Below, piece after piece: positions 1 through 6,957 of a DNA stretch of 42,655 nucleotides. Under the pieces are notes generated by a model. The model was not told the origin of the DNA and made no database searches. It saw nothing but the letters and a program-made list of their open reading frames with translations. The number at the start of each line of letters is the position of its first letter. Positions within the stretch are counted from its first letter, which is position 1. Made by a program: the position numbers and the translations under genes. The stretch is from an uncultured Bacteroidia bacterium (GTDB lineage: Bacteria; Bacteroidota; Bacteroidia; Bacteroidales; UBA932): contig CACZXH010000006.1 of the NCBI GenBank assembly GCA_902785065.1, positions 1 through 42,655 of the forward strand, in the 5' to 3' direction.

Positions 1-72
1 CGAATCAAAGAAAAACTAAACGGAATGAGTCCGGTGCAGTACCGAACTCACAACCATAGATCTAGTTATTAA
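1..72 (+). pseudogene. IS3-family (IS150-like) transposase, C-terminal end, cut by window edge
   Basis: Reading from base 1 gives 23 residues and a TAA at 70-72. The stretch contains KLNGMSPVQYRT, the hallmark C-terminus of the DDE transposase (OrfB) of IS3/IS150-group elements (typically 'K-L-K-G-L-S-P-V-Q-Y-R-T'). Only the tail is visible, so whether the upstream element is intact cannot be judged. The identification rests on this motif and on the IS-end-like sequence just after the stop. Confidence 0.75.
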
Positions 73-99
73 TCCGTCCAAAAAAAGGGGCGCACTTCA
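73..99 (+). mobile_element. Right end of the IS3-family element (terminal inverted repeat)
   Basis: Directly after the transposase stop comes GTCC, an A-run, then GGGGCGCACTTCA (76-99). This resembles the right terminal repeat of IS150-type elements, which end in a GTCCAA..TTGGGG..CA pattern. I place the element end at the terminal CA near 99. The left end is outside the window, so the repeat pair and target duplication could not be checked. Bases 100-167 show nothing else recognisable. Confidence 0.55.
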
Positions 100-167
100 C
101 CAAAACCTCACCTGCGCCAAAATCATGCTCGACCTGCGCCGAGAAATCGGCAGATCCGACTTCTGTT

Positions 168-1145
168 CTACCGGAACACGACTTCCAGTCCGTCATAGGC
201 CGCTTTCAGCGGCTCGGGAATGATCCGGTCCACCTCGACCTGAGGGCCGTATTCCGACTTGGAGAGGTGGGTCAGATAGACCTTCTGGCCCTCGACGGGA
301 ACGTACTTGCGGGTCTGCGTGAGGATCTTGACCGTGCTTTCGACCAGGTCCACGCTGGAGTGCGCGAACATCCGCTGGTCGGGCTGGTAGCCGGGCGCCA
401 TGTTGGCTTCCATGATGATGCCGGTGAGGAACTTGCGTTCGCGGGAGAACTGGCCGACGCCGGCGAGGCCGAGGGCGATGGCGGTGAGGCCGGCCGTGTC
501 CGTAGCATACAGCAGGCGCGTGGAATCCTTCTCCAGCAAGTAAATCAGCGTCAATTCGGAGGCGACGTTCGAAGCGTGGTTCGCCGGAAGGGGCGTCACT
601 TTGATGCCGTGCTCCTCCACGCTCTGGCCGAATTTCAAGGGTATGATTTCCGGAACCGGTTTCCCCGTCTGCTCCGAAGCCCTCATGAAGTCACGCTGCG
701 CCCTTTCCAGCCAGGTTTCCCCGAGATAGACGCGCTTGACGCCGAGTTCCAGGGTAGCCTTCGGGTCGTAATGGTCCGAGTGGGAGTGGGTGAAGAAGAC
801 CACCTCGACATTCGCCCCTTCCGGAACCATGTCGGCGGCAGAAGGAGTGAAGTCGAACAGGACCTTCCCATCGGCGAGAATGCTGGCGTGGCGACGCAAC
901 TCGCCGTTTTCCGCCGGACCGAACCAGTCGGCGGCGCCGGTGCCGAGGAAACGGACATGGATGCCCGGACCGGTAGGTACATACACCACGGGTCCCTGGT
1001 CCCGCATCGGGAAGCCCCCGCGGGGACGGCCGCCCTGGGGCGGACGGTTCGGGGGGATCTGCCCCTGGGCGAGGTTCATTGGATTGAGTGCTGCCGCGGC
1101 GACGGGCGCGACGGCTGCGAGGCGGAGAAATTTCCTTCTTTTCAT
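168..1145 (-). CDS. Tat-exported MBL-fold metallohydrolase
   Basis: The protein has 325 residues. It starts with a twin-arginine type signal (MKRRKFLRLAAVAPVAAAAL), so it is probably exported folded with its metals. The metallo-beta-lactamase core carries the zinc motif THSHSDH (HxHxDH), later histidines in PANHAS and a C-terminal THLS. Family members are hydrolases or oxidoreductases; the substrate cannot be read from sequence. A longer reading frame begins at 1211, but a good promoter (1182-1212) lies downstream of that ATG, so 1145 is the better start. It is divergent from the small exported gene at 1278. The segment between signal and core is rich in Pro, Gly and Arg. Confidence 0.85.
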   Translation of the reverse strand: MKRRKFLRLAAVAPVAAAALNPMNLAQGQIPPNRPPQGGRPRGGFPMRDQGPVVYVPTGPGIHVRFLGTGAADWFGPAENGELRRHASILADGKVLFDFTPSAADMVPEGANVEVVFFTHSHSDHYDPKATLELGVKRVYLGETWLERAQRDFMRASEQTGKPVPEIIPLKFGQSVEEHGIKVTPLPANHASNVASELTLIYLLEKDSTRLLYATDTAGLTAIALGLAGVGQFSRERKFLTGIIMEANMAPGYQPDQRMFAHSSVDLVESTVKILTQTRKYVPVEGQKVYLTHLSKSEYGPQVEVDRIIPEPLKAAYDGLEVVFR

Positions 1146-1181
1146 GGTGGATCTGAAAAAGGGACCAACGGTAGTCTGTCC

Positions 1182-1212
1182 CAAAGGTAAGCAAGTCTCG
1201 TTGGTTTTCAAA
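1182..1212 (-). promoter_or_regulatory. Bacteroidota promoter for the MBL-fold gene
   Basis: On the minus strand, TTTG (1209-1212) and TACCTTTG (1182-1189) are separated by 19 bases, matching the Bacteroidota -33/-7 consensus. The -7 box lies 36 bases before the ATG at 1145. Confidence 0.75.
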
Positions 1213-1216
1213 ATGA

Positions 1217-1248
1217 TTTGCAGAACTAAACAGAAAAAGCCATATTTG
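1217..1248 (+). promoter_or_regulatory. Bacteroidota promoter for the small exported gene
   Basis: TTTG (1217-1220), 20 bases, then CATATTTG (1241-1248), one mismatch from TAnnTTTG. The box ends 30 bases before the ATA at 1278, the same distance as at intact genes here. The -33 box is only 4 bases from that of the divergent MBL promoter. Confidence 0.6.
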
Positions 1249-1277
1249 CCTAAACGTAACCAATCCTTATCCTAACT

Positions 1278-1789
1278 ATAAAGAAGATTATTTTCACCTT
1301 CTTGCTGATGCTCGTCACAGCCCTGGCCGTAAACGCCCAAAACCTGGTGGGCAAACAGTGGTGCACCGTTCTCAACGACGAAGACGGCCAAGGCATTGCC
1401 GTGGCCCTCACCTTCGAGAAGAACGGAACCTGCGAGATGCTGATCGCGGCCCAGCAGGACATGAAAGAAGAGGGTGTGCCCATCAATCTCATCGCCTCCG
1501 TCACGGTGCCCGGCACCTACAAGCTTGACGGCAAAGACTTGAACAACCAGTTCAACAACGGGAAGGCCAAGGTCGATGTCGACTATGAAATCAAGGGCAT
1601 GGATGCGAAGACCAAAGCCATGATGGCCAAAGAGATCAAGGGGAGATCAATACGCTCAAGACAGAGTTCAGGAAGGTCCTGCTGGGTGGAATGCCCAAGA
1701 TGGACAACCTCAAGATCGTCAAGCTCGAGAGCAAGCAGCTCGTGGTCAAGAACGGCGACAATCAGGAGATTCCTTTTTACGCCGAATAG
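1278..1789 (+). pseudogene. Small exported protein of unknown function, ATA start and frameshift
   Basis: Read from 1278, the frame gives a typical signal peptide (KKIIFTFLLMLVTALAVNAQ), but its first codon is ATA where ATG is expected. The only in-frame alternative start in the leader is TTG at 1302, which would remove the basic n-region. The mature part runs to about residue 122. At the G-run 1640-1643 the frame then breaks: losing one base explains the switch to a frame that continues as EINTLKTEFRKVLLGG and ends PFYAE at 1789. The whole would be about 170 residues, a small secreted, possibly lipocalin-like protein, but I do not recognise the family firmly. Two defects in one short gene suggest decay; sequencing errors are the alternative. 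Confidence 0.6.
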
Positions 1790-1793
1790 CGCG

Positions 1794-1801
1794 TATCTTT
1801 G
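1794..1801 (+). promoter_or_regulatory. -7 box (TATCTTTG) immediately before the transporter gene
   Basis: A perfect TATCTTTG lies only 7 bases before the ATG at 1809. If used, the transcript would be almost leaderless. No TTTG lies at the right -33 distance, so it may be a chance or weak site. Confidence 0.4.
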
Positions 1802-1808
1802 ACCGCCG

Positions 1809-2732
1809 ATGAAACGCTTCTGCAAACTGATCTCGGACTATATGGGTGTGCTGGTGCTGCTGTCGGCACTGGCGGCCCTGCTTTTCCCCGGCACGATCGG
1901 TCACCTGAAGCCCAAGCTCATCAACCCGCTCCTGGGGGTGATTATGTTCGGCATGGGCTTGACCCTCAAAGCAGAAGATTTCAAGGTGGTGTTCAGCCGG
2001 CCCAAGGACGTGCTCGTGGGGTGCCTGGCGCAGTTCACGGTGATGCCGCTGCTGGCGTTTGCATTGACAAGGATGTTCAGGTTGGAACCCGCCCTGGCCA
2101 TCGGCGTCATCCTCGTCGGATGCTGCCCGGGCGGGACAGCCTCGAACGTCATCACCTATCTGGCCAAGGGCGACCTGGCGCTGTCCGTCGGCATGACGGC
2201 CGTGTCCACCTTGCTGGCGCCGGTCCTGACCCCCTTGCTGGTGTGGCTGCTGGCGGGGGAGACGGTGGATGTCGATGTCATCGGCATGCTCCTGAGCATC
2301 CTCTGGGTGGTGATCCTGCCCATCGCGCTGGGCCTCCTCGTGAAGCGCTTCTGGCCCAGGACGACAGAGCAGGCATCGGCCTACCTGCCGGCGTTGTCGA
2401 CCCTTGCCATCTGCCTCATCGTCCTCATCGTCATCGCCGCCAATGCGCACAAGCTGCTGGACGGCGGCCTGATTGTCTTGCTCGTGGTCGTGCTCCATAA
2501 CGTTTGCGGCCTCGGCGCCGGCTACCTGATCGGCACGCTCCTGCGCCTGACGCCGGCCAAGCGCCGCGCCATCAGCGTCGAAGTCGGCATGCAGAACAGC
2601 GGCCTGGCCTCTTCGCTGGCCACCCTGCACTTCGCCGCCTACCCGCTCGCGACTATCCCCGGAGCCTTGTTCAGCGTCTGGCACAACATCAGCGGCGCCA
2701 TGGTGGCGAAGCTTTATTCCAGAAACGCATGA
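1809..2732 (+). CDS. Bile acid:sodium symporter (BASS) family transporter
   Basis: An inner-membrane protein of 307 residues with about ten hydrophobic helices. It has the two BASS signature regions: GCCPGGTASNVITYLAKGD with following helices near residues 98-130, and EVGMQNSGLASSLA near 258-271, which in the family form the crossed, broken helices of the sodium and substrate site. BASS members carry bile acids, pyruvate, ketopantoate or other organic anions with sodium. Most bacterial ones do not carry bile acids, so the substrate is open. Its stop overlaps the ATG of the downstream esterase by 4 bases (ATGA), implying coupled translation. Confidence 0.88.
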   Translation: MKRFCKLISDYMGVLVLLSALAALLFPGTIGHLKPKLINPLLGVIMFGMGLTLKAEDFKVVFSRPKDVLVGCLAQFTVMPLLAFALTRMFRLEPALAIGVILVGCCPGGTASNVITYLAKGDLALSVGMTAVSTLLAPVLTPLLVWLLAGETVDVDVIGMLLSILWVVILPIALGLLVKRFWPRTTEQASAYLPALSTLAICLIVLIVIAANAHKLLDGGLIVLLVVVLHNVCGLGAGYLIGTLLRLTPAKRRAISVEVGMQNSGLASSLATLHFAAYPLATIPGALFSVWHNISGAMVAKLYSRNA

Positions 2733-3415
2733 TCGAACTGTCCATCGCCGGGCGCCCCTGCCGTCTGTTCGGATCCGAGACACCGGAGTTCTTCCTCGTG
2801 CAGCCATCGGCCCGGCATGAGAATGCTTCGCTGGAGGCCGAGATGATGCAGCTCGCCGCCCTCATCGACAGGCCCTTTCTCCTCGTGACCATCGAGTTGG
2901 AAGACTGGACCATCGACCTGATGCCCTGGCCGGACGGGAATATTTCCCGCAATCTTGAGGCGGGGAAGCATGGGCAGGAGACGCTGGATTATATCCTGCA
3001 AGGCCTTCTTCCCGAGTTGGAGCGCCGATACGGCCCCCGGCCGGTCATCCTGGGCGGGTACTCCCTGGGAGGCCTTTTCGCCCTCTGGGCCTCCACCCGG
3101 ACAGACCGCTTCCAGGCCATCGCCGCCGCGTCCCCGTCCGTCTGGATCCACGGCTGGATTCCCTTCGCCAAGAAGAACAAGCCGATGGCCGAGGCCGTTT
3201 ATCTGAGCCTCGGTGACCGGGAAGAGCACGTGAAGAACCAGGCCATCGCGCGCGTCGGCGACAACATCCGCGCCTATTACGAACTGCTCCGGACCCACCT
3301 GGATCCGGAGCATTGTATCCTCGTCTGGGAGGAAGGCGGCCATTTCAACGATAACGCGGGCCGCCTGGCCCGCGCCTTCGCTTACAGCGTGTCCTGCTTG
3401 AGTTTCTCGATGTAG
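2729..3415 (+). CDS. Alpha/beta-hydrolase fold esterase
   Basis: A cytoplasmic protein of 228 residues without signal peptide. The nucleophile elbow GGYSLGG (GxSxG) is at about residues 108-114 and a likely catalytic histidine is in GGHFND near the C-terminus. The fold and size match the putative esterase (esterase D/IroE-like) group that hydrolyses small esters; the substrate is not evident. The start at 2729 is set by the 4-base overlap with the transporter stop, an operon arrangement. The last 34 bases overlap the end of the convergent aldo/keto reductase gene, so the C-terminal tail may be poorly conserved. Confidence 0.75.
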   Translation: MIELSIAGRPCRLFGSETPEFFLVQPSARHENASLEAEMMQLAALIDRPFLLVTIELEDWTIDLMPWPDGNISRNLEAGKHGQETLDYILQGLLPELERRYGPRPVILGGYSLGGLFALWASTRTDRFQAIAAASPSVWIHGWIPFAKKNKPMAEAVYLSLGDREEHVKNQAIARVGDNIRAYYELLRTHLDPEHCILVWEEGGHFNDNAGRLARAFAYSVSCLSFSM

Positions 3416-4734
3416 CGGTTGATCCGCTGGAGCTCCCGCGGAATCTGGATCGACTGCGGACAGTGCGACAGGCATTCGCCGCAGTGGATGCAGTGCTCGG
3501 CCTGGCGGAGGGTCGGGATGGCCCGGTTGTAGCTCACCAGGTAGGCTTTCTTGAGCTTCTGGTAGTCCTTCTGCTCCTGCGTCTGCGGATAGCGGCCTTC
3601 CGTGACGGACGTGTTGTAGTGCTTGAAGATGCCCGGGATGTCGATGCCCCAGGGGCAAGGCATGCAGTACTTGCAGTCCGTGCAGTTCACGGTGGGATAC
3701 TCCATCATCTGGGTGGCCATCCGCTCCAGGAAGTCCAGTTCCTCTTCCGTGAGGGGCTTGAAGTGCGTGAAGGTCTTGACATTGTCCAGGAGCGGATCCA
3801 TGTTCGTCATACCGCTCAGGGTGCACAGGACCCGGGGGTGAGTGCCGCAGAAGCGGAAGGCCCAGGAGGCGATGGACTTGTCCGGCTCGCGTTCCTTCAT
3901 CTGGGTGGCGATGGCTTCCGGCACGTTGGCCAGGCGGCCGCCCAGGAGGGGCTCCATGATGACGATGGGGATGCCGCGCTTGTCCAGCTCCTCATACAGG
4001 TACGAGGCGTTGGCGTTCCGCCGGCCGTCGGCGTGGTTCCAGTCCACGAAGTTCATCTCGATCTGAACGAAGTCCCAATGGTACTTCCCGCTGTCGTGCA
4101 GGCCGATGAGTTCGTCGAACTCGCCGGGCGCGCCGTGGAAGGAGAAGCCCAGGTTGCGGATGCGACCCGCCTCCTTTTCCTTGACGAGGAAATCCATCAT
4201 GCCGTTCTGCACGTAGCGCTGTTCGAAAGCGGCCACACCGCCGCTGCCGATGGCGTGCAGGAGGTAGTAGTCAAAATAGTCCGTCTTCAGCTGCTCGAAG
4301 GAGTCCTTGTACATCTGGATGGAGGCCTCCGGCGTGGCGTTGTTGAAGTTGGAGAGCTTCGTGGCGATGAAATACTTGTCGCGCGGATGGCGGCTCAGGG
4401 CAATGCCCGCGGCTTTCTCCGACTGACCCATCAGGTAGGCGGGGGAGGTGTCGAAGTAATTGATCCCGTGTTCGATCGCGTAGTCCACCATCTCATTGAC
4501 GGCCTCCTGGTCGATGACCCGCTGCCCGTCTTTCTCAATCATGGGCCAGCGCATGCAGCCGAAGCCCAGGAGGGAAACCTTGTCCCCGTTGACGGGATTC
4601 TCGCGGAGCACCATCTCCTCCGGACCTTCCTCGGCCGGAGCCGTCGTGGCCTTCTTGGGCGTGCATCCCACGGCGGCGGCGCCGAGGGCCAGCGCCCCCG
4701 CGCCCGATATCTTGATAAAGTCTCTTCTTTCCAT
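3382..4734 (-). CDS. Exported aldo/keto reductase with C-terminal 2x[4Fe-4S] ferredoxin domain
   Basis: About 450 residues. The N-terminus MERRDFIKISGAGALALGAAAVGC looks like a twin-arginine signal, with a cysteine suggesting a lipoprotein. The middle is an aldo/keto reductase barrel (LLGFGCMRWP, HGINYFDTSPAYLMGQSE, IATKLSNFN, DYYLLH). The C-terminus has two cysteine clusters, CTDCKYCMPCPWGIDIP and CIHCGECLSHCPQSI, typical of the ferredoxin-bearing aldo/keto reductases of anaerobes. Electrons may come from the membrane polyferredoxin encoded 28 bases upstream. An alternative ATG at 4743 lies inside a REP-like repeat, so I prefer 4734. Confidence 0.88.
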   Translation of the reverse strand: MERRDFIKISGAGALALGAAAVGCTPKKATTAPAEEGPEEMVLRENPVNGDKVSLLGFGCMRWPMIEKDGQRVIDQEAVNEMVDYAIEHGINYFDTSPAYLMGQSEKAAGIALSRHPRDKYFIATKLSNFNNATPEASIQMYKDSFEQLKTDYFDYYLLHAIGSGGVAAFEQRYVQNGMMDFLVKEKEAGRIRNLGFSFHGAPGEFDELIGLHDSGKYHWDFVQIEMNFVDWNHADGRRNANASYLYEELDKRGIPIVIMEPLLGGRLANVPEAIATQMKEREPDKSIASWAFRFCGTHPRVLCTLSGMTNMDPLLDNVKTFTHFKPLTEEELDFLERMATQMMEYPTVNCTDCKYCMPCPWGIDIPGIFKHYNTSVTEGRYPQTQEQKDYQKLKKAYLVSYNRAIPTLRQAEHCIHCGECLSHCPQSIQIPRELQRINRYIEKLKQDTL

Positions 4735-4738
4735 ACTT

Positions 4739-4764
4739 GTCATTTCGAGCTTGTCGAGAAATCT
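4739..4764 (+). repeat. REP-like palindromic repeat, GTCATTTCGA type
   Basis: GTCAT followed by imperfect arms TTTCGA and TCGAGAAAT around a short loop, ending ATCT. It lies between the stop of the polyferredoxin gene and the start of the aldo/keto reductase gene and overlaps both edges by a few bases. Related copies are at 5390, 5423, 9399, 27530 and 35183. Confidence 0.8.
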
Positions 4765-5922
4765 ATTCCTCGATATGGTTATGGCGTCCGTTGACGGTGA
4801 TGGCGCTGATCGGGCGCGCCGGGCACAGGTTCTCGCAGGCGCCGCAGCCGATGCAGCGCTCTTCGTTCACCACGGGCCGGCGGTAGCCGGTCGCATCGTC
4901 CTTGACGAGCATGATGGCGCCGGCGGGGCAGTGGCGGGCGCAGTTGCCGCATTCCACGCCTTTCTCCACCACGCAGAGTTCCGGGTTCACGCGGGCCGTA
5001 CCCACGTGGTACTGCGTCTTCTCCTCCTTGGTGATCTTCCGAATGGCGCCCGTCGGGCAGACTTCAGAGCAGCGGGTGCACTCCGGGCGGCAGTAGCCGC
5101 GCTCGTAGGACATTTCGGGCTGCATGAAGTGCTTGAGGTCTGTCGACGGACGAAGAACGTTGTTCGGGCACTCGGCCACGCACAGCTGGCAGGCCGTGCA
5201 GCGGCGGTAGAAGTCCTTAACGCTCTTGGATCCGGGAGGCGTGAGGGGAATGTCCCGCTCGGGCACTTCCTTGTCCAGGATGGTGGCGAAACCGCCGTCC
5301 ACCTTCTTCTCCTGCGCCTTCAGCGCGGCCGTTCCCACGGCCAGCGCGGCGCCGGTGATGAACGCCCGGCGGCCCGCGTCGCCCTGCTCAGATGCCCGAT
5401 CGGGTCGGGCATGACGGTTCGCGTCATTGCCGGCTTGACCGGCAATCTCTTTCTTCCCCCAGGCGAACCGATACTTCAGCCCGCCGAACTTGCAGGTGTC
5501 GATGCAGTTGAAGCAGTCCACGCAGCGGGAATAATCGATCTTGCGGTTCTCCACGTCGATGCAGGAAGCCTTGCAGTTGTGTTCACACTGCTTGCAGCCC
5601 TTGCACACGTTCGCGTCGATCATCGGACGGAACATCGCGAAGCGGGAGAAGAAGCTCAGCGTCGTCCCCACCGGGCAGATGGTGTTGCAATACGTCCGTC
5701 CGTTCCGCCAGGCCAGGATGGCCACCACTACAAGCGTGACCGCGGCCACGATAAAGGTGGGCAGGCTCCGCAGCCAGACCTCCTTGTCATAGAAGGTATA
5801 ACTGTTCGCCCGCTCGGCGATCGCGGCGAAGAGGTTGTTCACCCACAGGTAGACCGGCTGGAACAGGTTCTGGACGATGCGTCCCCAGGCGCTGTACGGG
5901 GCCAGCAGGGCCACGAGCGCCT
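4763..5922 (-). CDS. Polyferredoxin membrane protein, C-terminal part of a frameshifted gene
   Basis: This is the downstream portion of a NapH/CcoG-like 4Fe-4S protein; the first part is 5839-6270. In order it shows a transmembrane helix, GRTYCNTICPVG, two clusters (CKGCKQCEHNC and CVDCFNCIDTC), a linker, a Tat-like hydrophobic stretch (RRAFITGAALAVGTAALKAQ), then four more ferredoxin clusters (CTACQLCVAEC, CTRCSEVC, CGNCARHC, CIGCGACENLC). Such proteins pass electrons between the quinone pool or cytoplasm and an exported reductase, plausibly the adjacent aldo/keto reductase. The linker is partly encoded by a facing pair of REP-like repeats (5390-5449). A start at GTG 5914 would give a separate polypeptide. 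Confidence 0.7.
5390..5415 (-). repeat. REP-like repeat inside coding sequence (left member of pair)
   Basis: On the minus strand it reads GTCATGCCCGACCCGATC and onward, with perfect arms ATGCCCGA/TCGGGCAT and ending ATCT. Its GTCA faces that of the repeat at 5423 across 7 bases. It is translated as part of the polyferredoxin linker (minus-strand residues HARPDRASE). Confidence 0.8.
5423..5449 (+). repeat. REP-like repeat inside coding sequence (right member of pair)
   Basis: GTCATTGCCGG, loop CTTGA, CCGGCAATCTC, with 8-bp perfect arms. It is inverted relative to the copy at 5390 and translated as EIAGQAGND in the polyferredoxin gene without breaking its frame. Confidence 0.85.
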
Positions 5923-6270
5923 GATGATGAAGACCGCCCAGACGCCGTAGCGCAGCCACTTCATTTCGGGGCTGTAGCTGTACGGCTTGCGGTTTTTGTT
6001 CTTGCGCTTGCGGGCAACGTTCAGGTGCGCCACTCCGTCCTGAAACACGCCCAGCGGGCAGATGACGGAGCAATAGACCCGTCCGAAGACTAGGGTCAAG
6101 AGGACGAGGCCGACGATGACGGCGACGTTGAGGGCCATCACGGCCGGCAGGAACTGGATCTTCGCCATCCATCCCAGCCATCCGTGCAACGCTCCCGTGA
6201 AGTCGAGGAGCAGCAGCGTGATGCCCAGCCAGAAGACAACGGCCAGCGCGATGCGTATTTTCCTAAGCAT
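5839..6270 (-). CDS. Polyferredoxin membrane protein, N-terminal part of a frameshifted gene
   Basis: From ATG 6270 the frame encodes a helix (RIALAVVFWLGITLLLLDF), a second helix and GRVYCSVICPLGVFQD, the first cysteine motif of the membrane ferredoxin (Fer4_5) domain. It continues to MKWLRYGVWAVFII and then loses homology. At 5918-5922 the loss of one base would rejoin the frame of the downstream part (ALVALLAPYSAWGRI). The open frame drifts on to 5839 as unrelated residues. Corrected, the full protein is about 500 residues. Whether the break is real or an assembly error cannot be told here. Confidence 0.7.
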   Translation of the reverse strand: MLRKIRIALAVVFWLGITLLLLDFTGALHGWLGWMAKIQFLPAVMALNVAVIVGLVLLTLVFGRVYCSVICPLGVFQDGVAHLNVARKRKNKNRKPYSYSPEMKWLRYGVWAVFIIRRSWPCWPRTAPGDASSRTCSSRSTCG

Positions 6271-6293
6271 TTGACCTTTTATTGTTTATCAGA

Positions 6294-6301
6294 CAAATAT
6301 A
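6294..6301 (-). promoter_or_regulatory. -7 box (TATATTTG) of the polyferredoxin/aldo-keto reductase operon
   Basis: The minus strand reads TATATTTG, 23 bases before the ATG at 6270, in an AT-rich gap. No clear TTTG lies at -33. Confidence 0.55.
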
Positions 6302-6312
6302 GGAAAAAATAC

Positions 6313-6957
6313 TCAATCCAGAATGACCAGCGCGCGGGAGGGATGTGAAAACGTGAGCTTTATGACGTCCGCGTCGGCGCGGTTCAGCGTGGCCGGCCAC
6401 CAATTGTCGAAGACAACCCCATCCGTCGACCAGTGGAGCCCTTCGGACTTGATAGTCAAAGAATTATCGGGGGAGAACAGCGATACGCGCCGTCCTTTGC
6501 CCACGTGCAGTTCGCAGCTGTCCGTGATGGCGAAAGCGGTGGAGAAGTCCGACACCATCTCCACGCGGATGCCCTCCAGGTCGAACATCCGGGTGTATTC
6601 CATCAGCAGTCCCAGGTTGCCCACGGTATGGTCCTCGCGGAGTCCCGTGGCGCCCAGGATATGGATATCAGTTACGTCCGGATGATGCTCCAGCACATAC
6701 CGCATCGCCTTCGTCATATCATTGTAGTCCTGCTCTTCCACCGGAATGACGATCGGCGCCAGCTTCTCCCGCAGCCGCTTCGGCAGCGAGTCCATATCCC
6801 CGATCACCGCCTCCGGCAGCTTCTTCTCCCCGAACTTCCGCAGATACTTTACCGCCGCCCCGTCACAGCACACCACCGCCTCCGCACTCTCTAACAGGTA
6901 CAAAGGATAATCCTTCCGAGGAAATTCCCCATTACACAGGATAACGATGCTATGCAT
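6313..6957 (-). CDS. Thiamine pyrophosphokinase
   Basis: A protein of 214 residues that transfers pyrophosphate from ATP to thiamine, giving thiamine diphosphate in the cytoplasm. Recognisable motifs are CDGAA (about 31-35), VIGDMDSL (51-58), the ATP/metal site DYNDMTKA (77-84) and GATGLREDHT (103-112), as in the Thi80/TPK catalytic domain; a smaller C-terminal domain ends SRALVILD. Its start overlaps the end of the LptG-Fmt gene by 8 bases, so the two are cotranscribed. No thiamine riboswitch is visible nearby. Confidence 0.88.
   Translation of the reverse strand: MHSIVILCNGEFPRKDYPLYLLESAEAVVCCDGAAVKYLRKFGEKKLPEAVIGDMDSLPKRLREKLAPIVIPVEEQDYNDMTKAMRYVLEHHPDVTDIHILGATGLREDHTVGNLGLLMEYTRMFDLEGIRVEMVSDFSTAFAITDSCELHVGKGRRVSLFSPDNSLTIKSEGLHWSTDGVVFDNWWPATLNRADADVIKLTFSHPSRALVILD

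Noticed and set aside
1301-1304. TTG at 1302 as the real start of the small exported protein
   Set aside because: It would delete the basic start of the signal peptide, and the promoter distance fits 1278.
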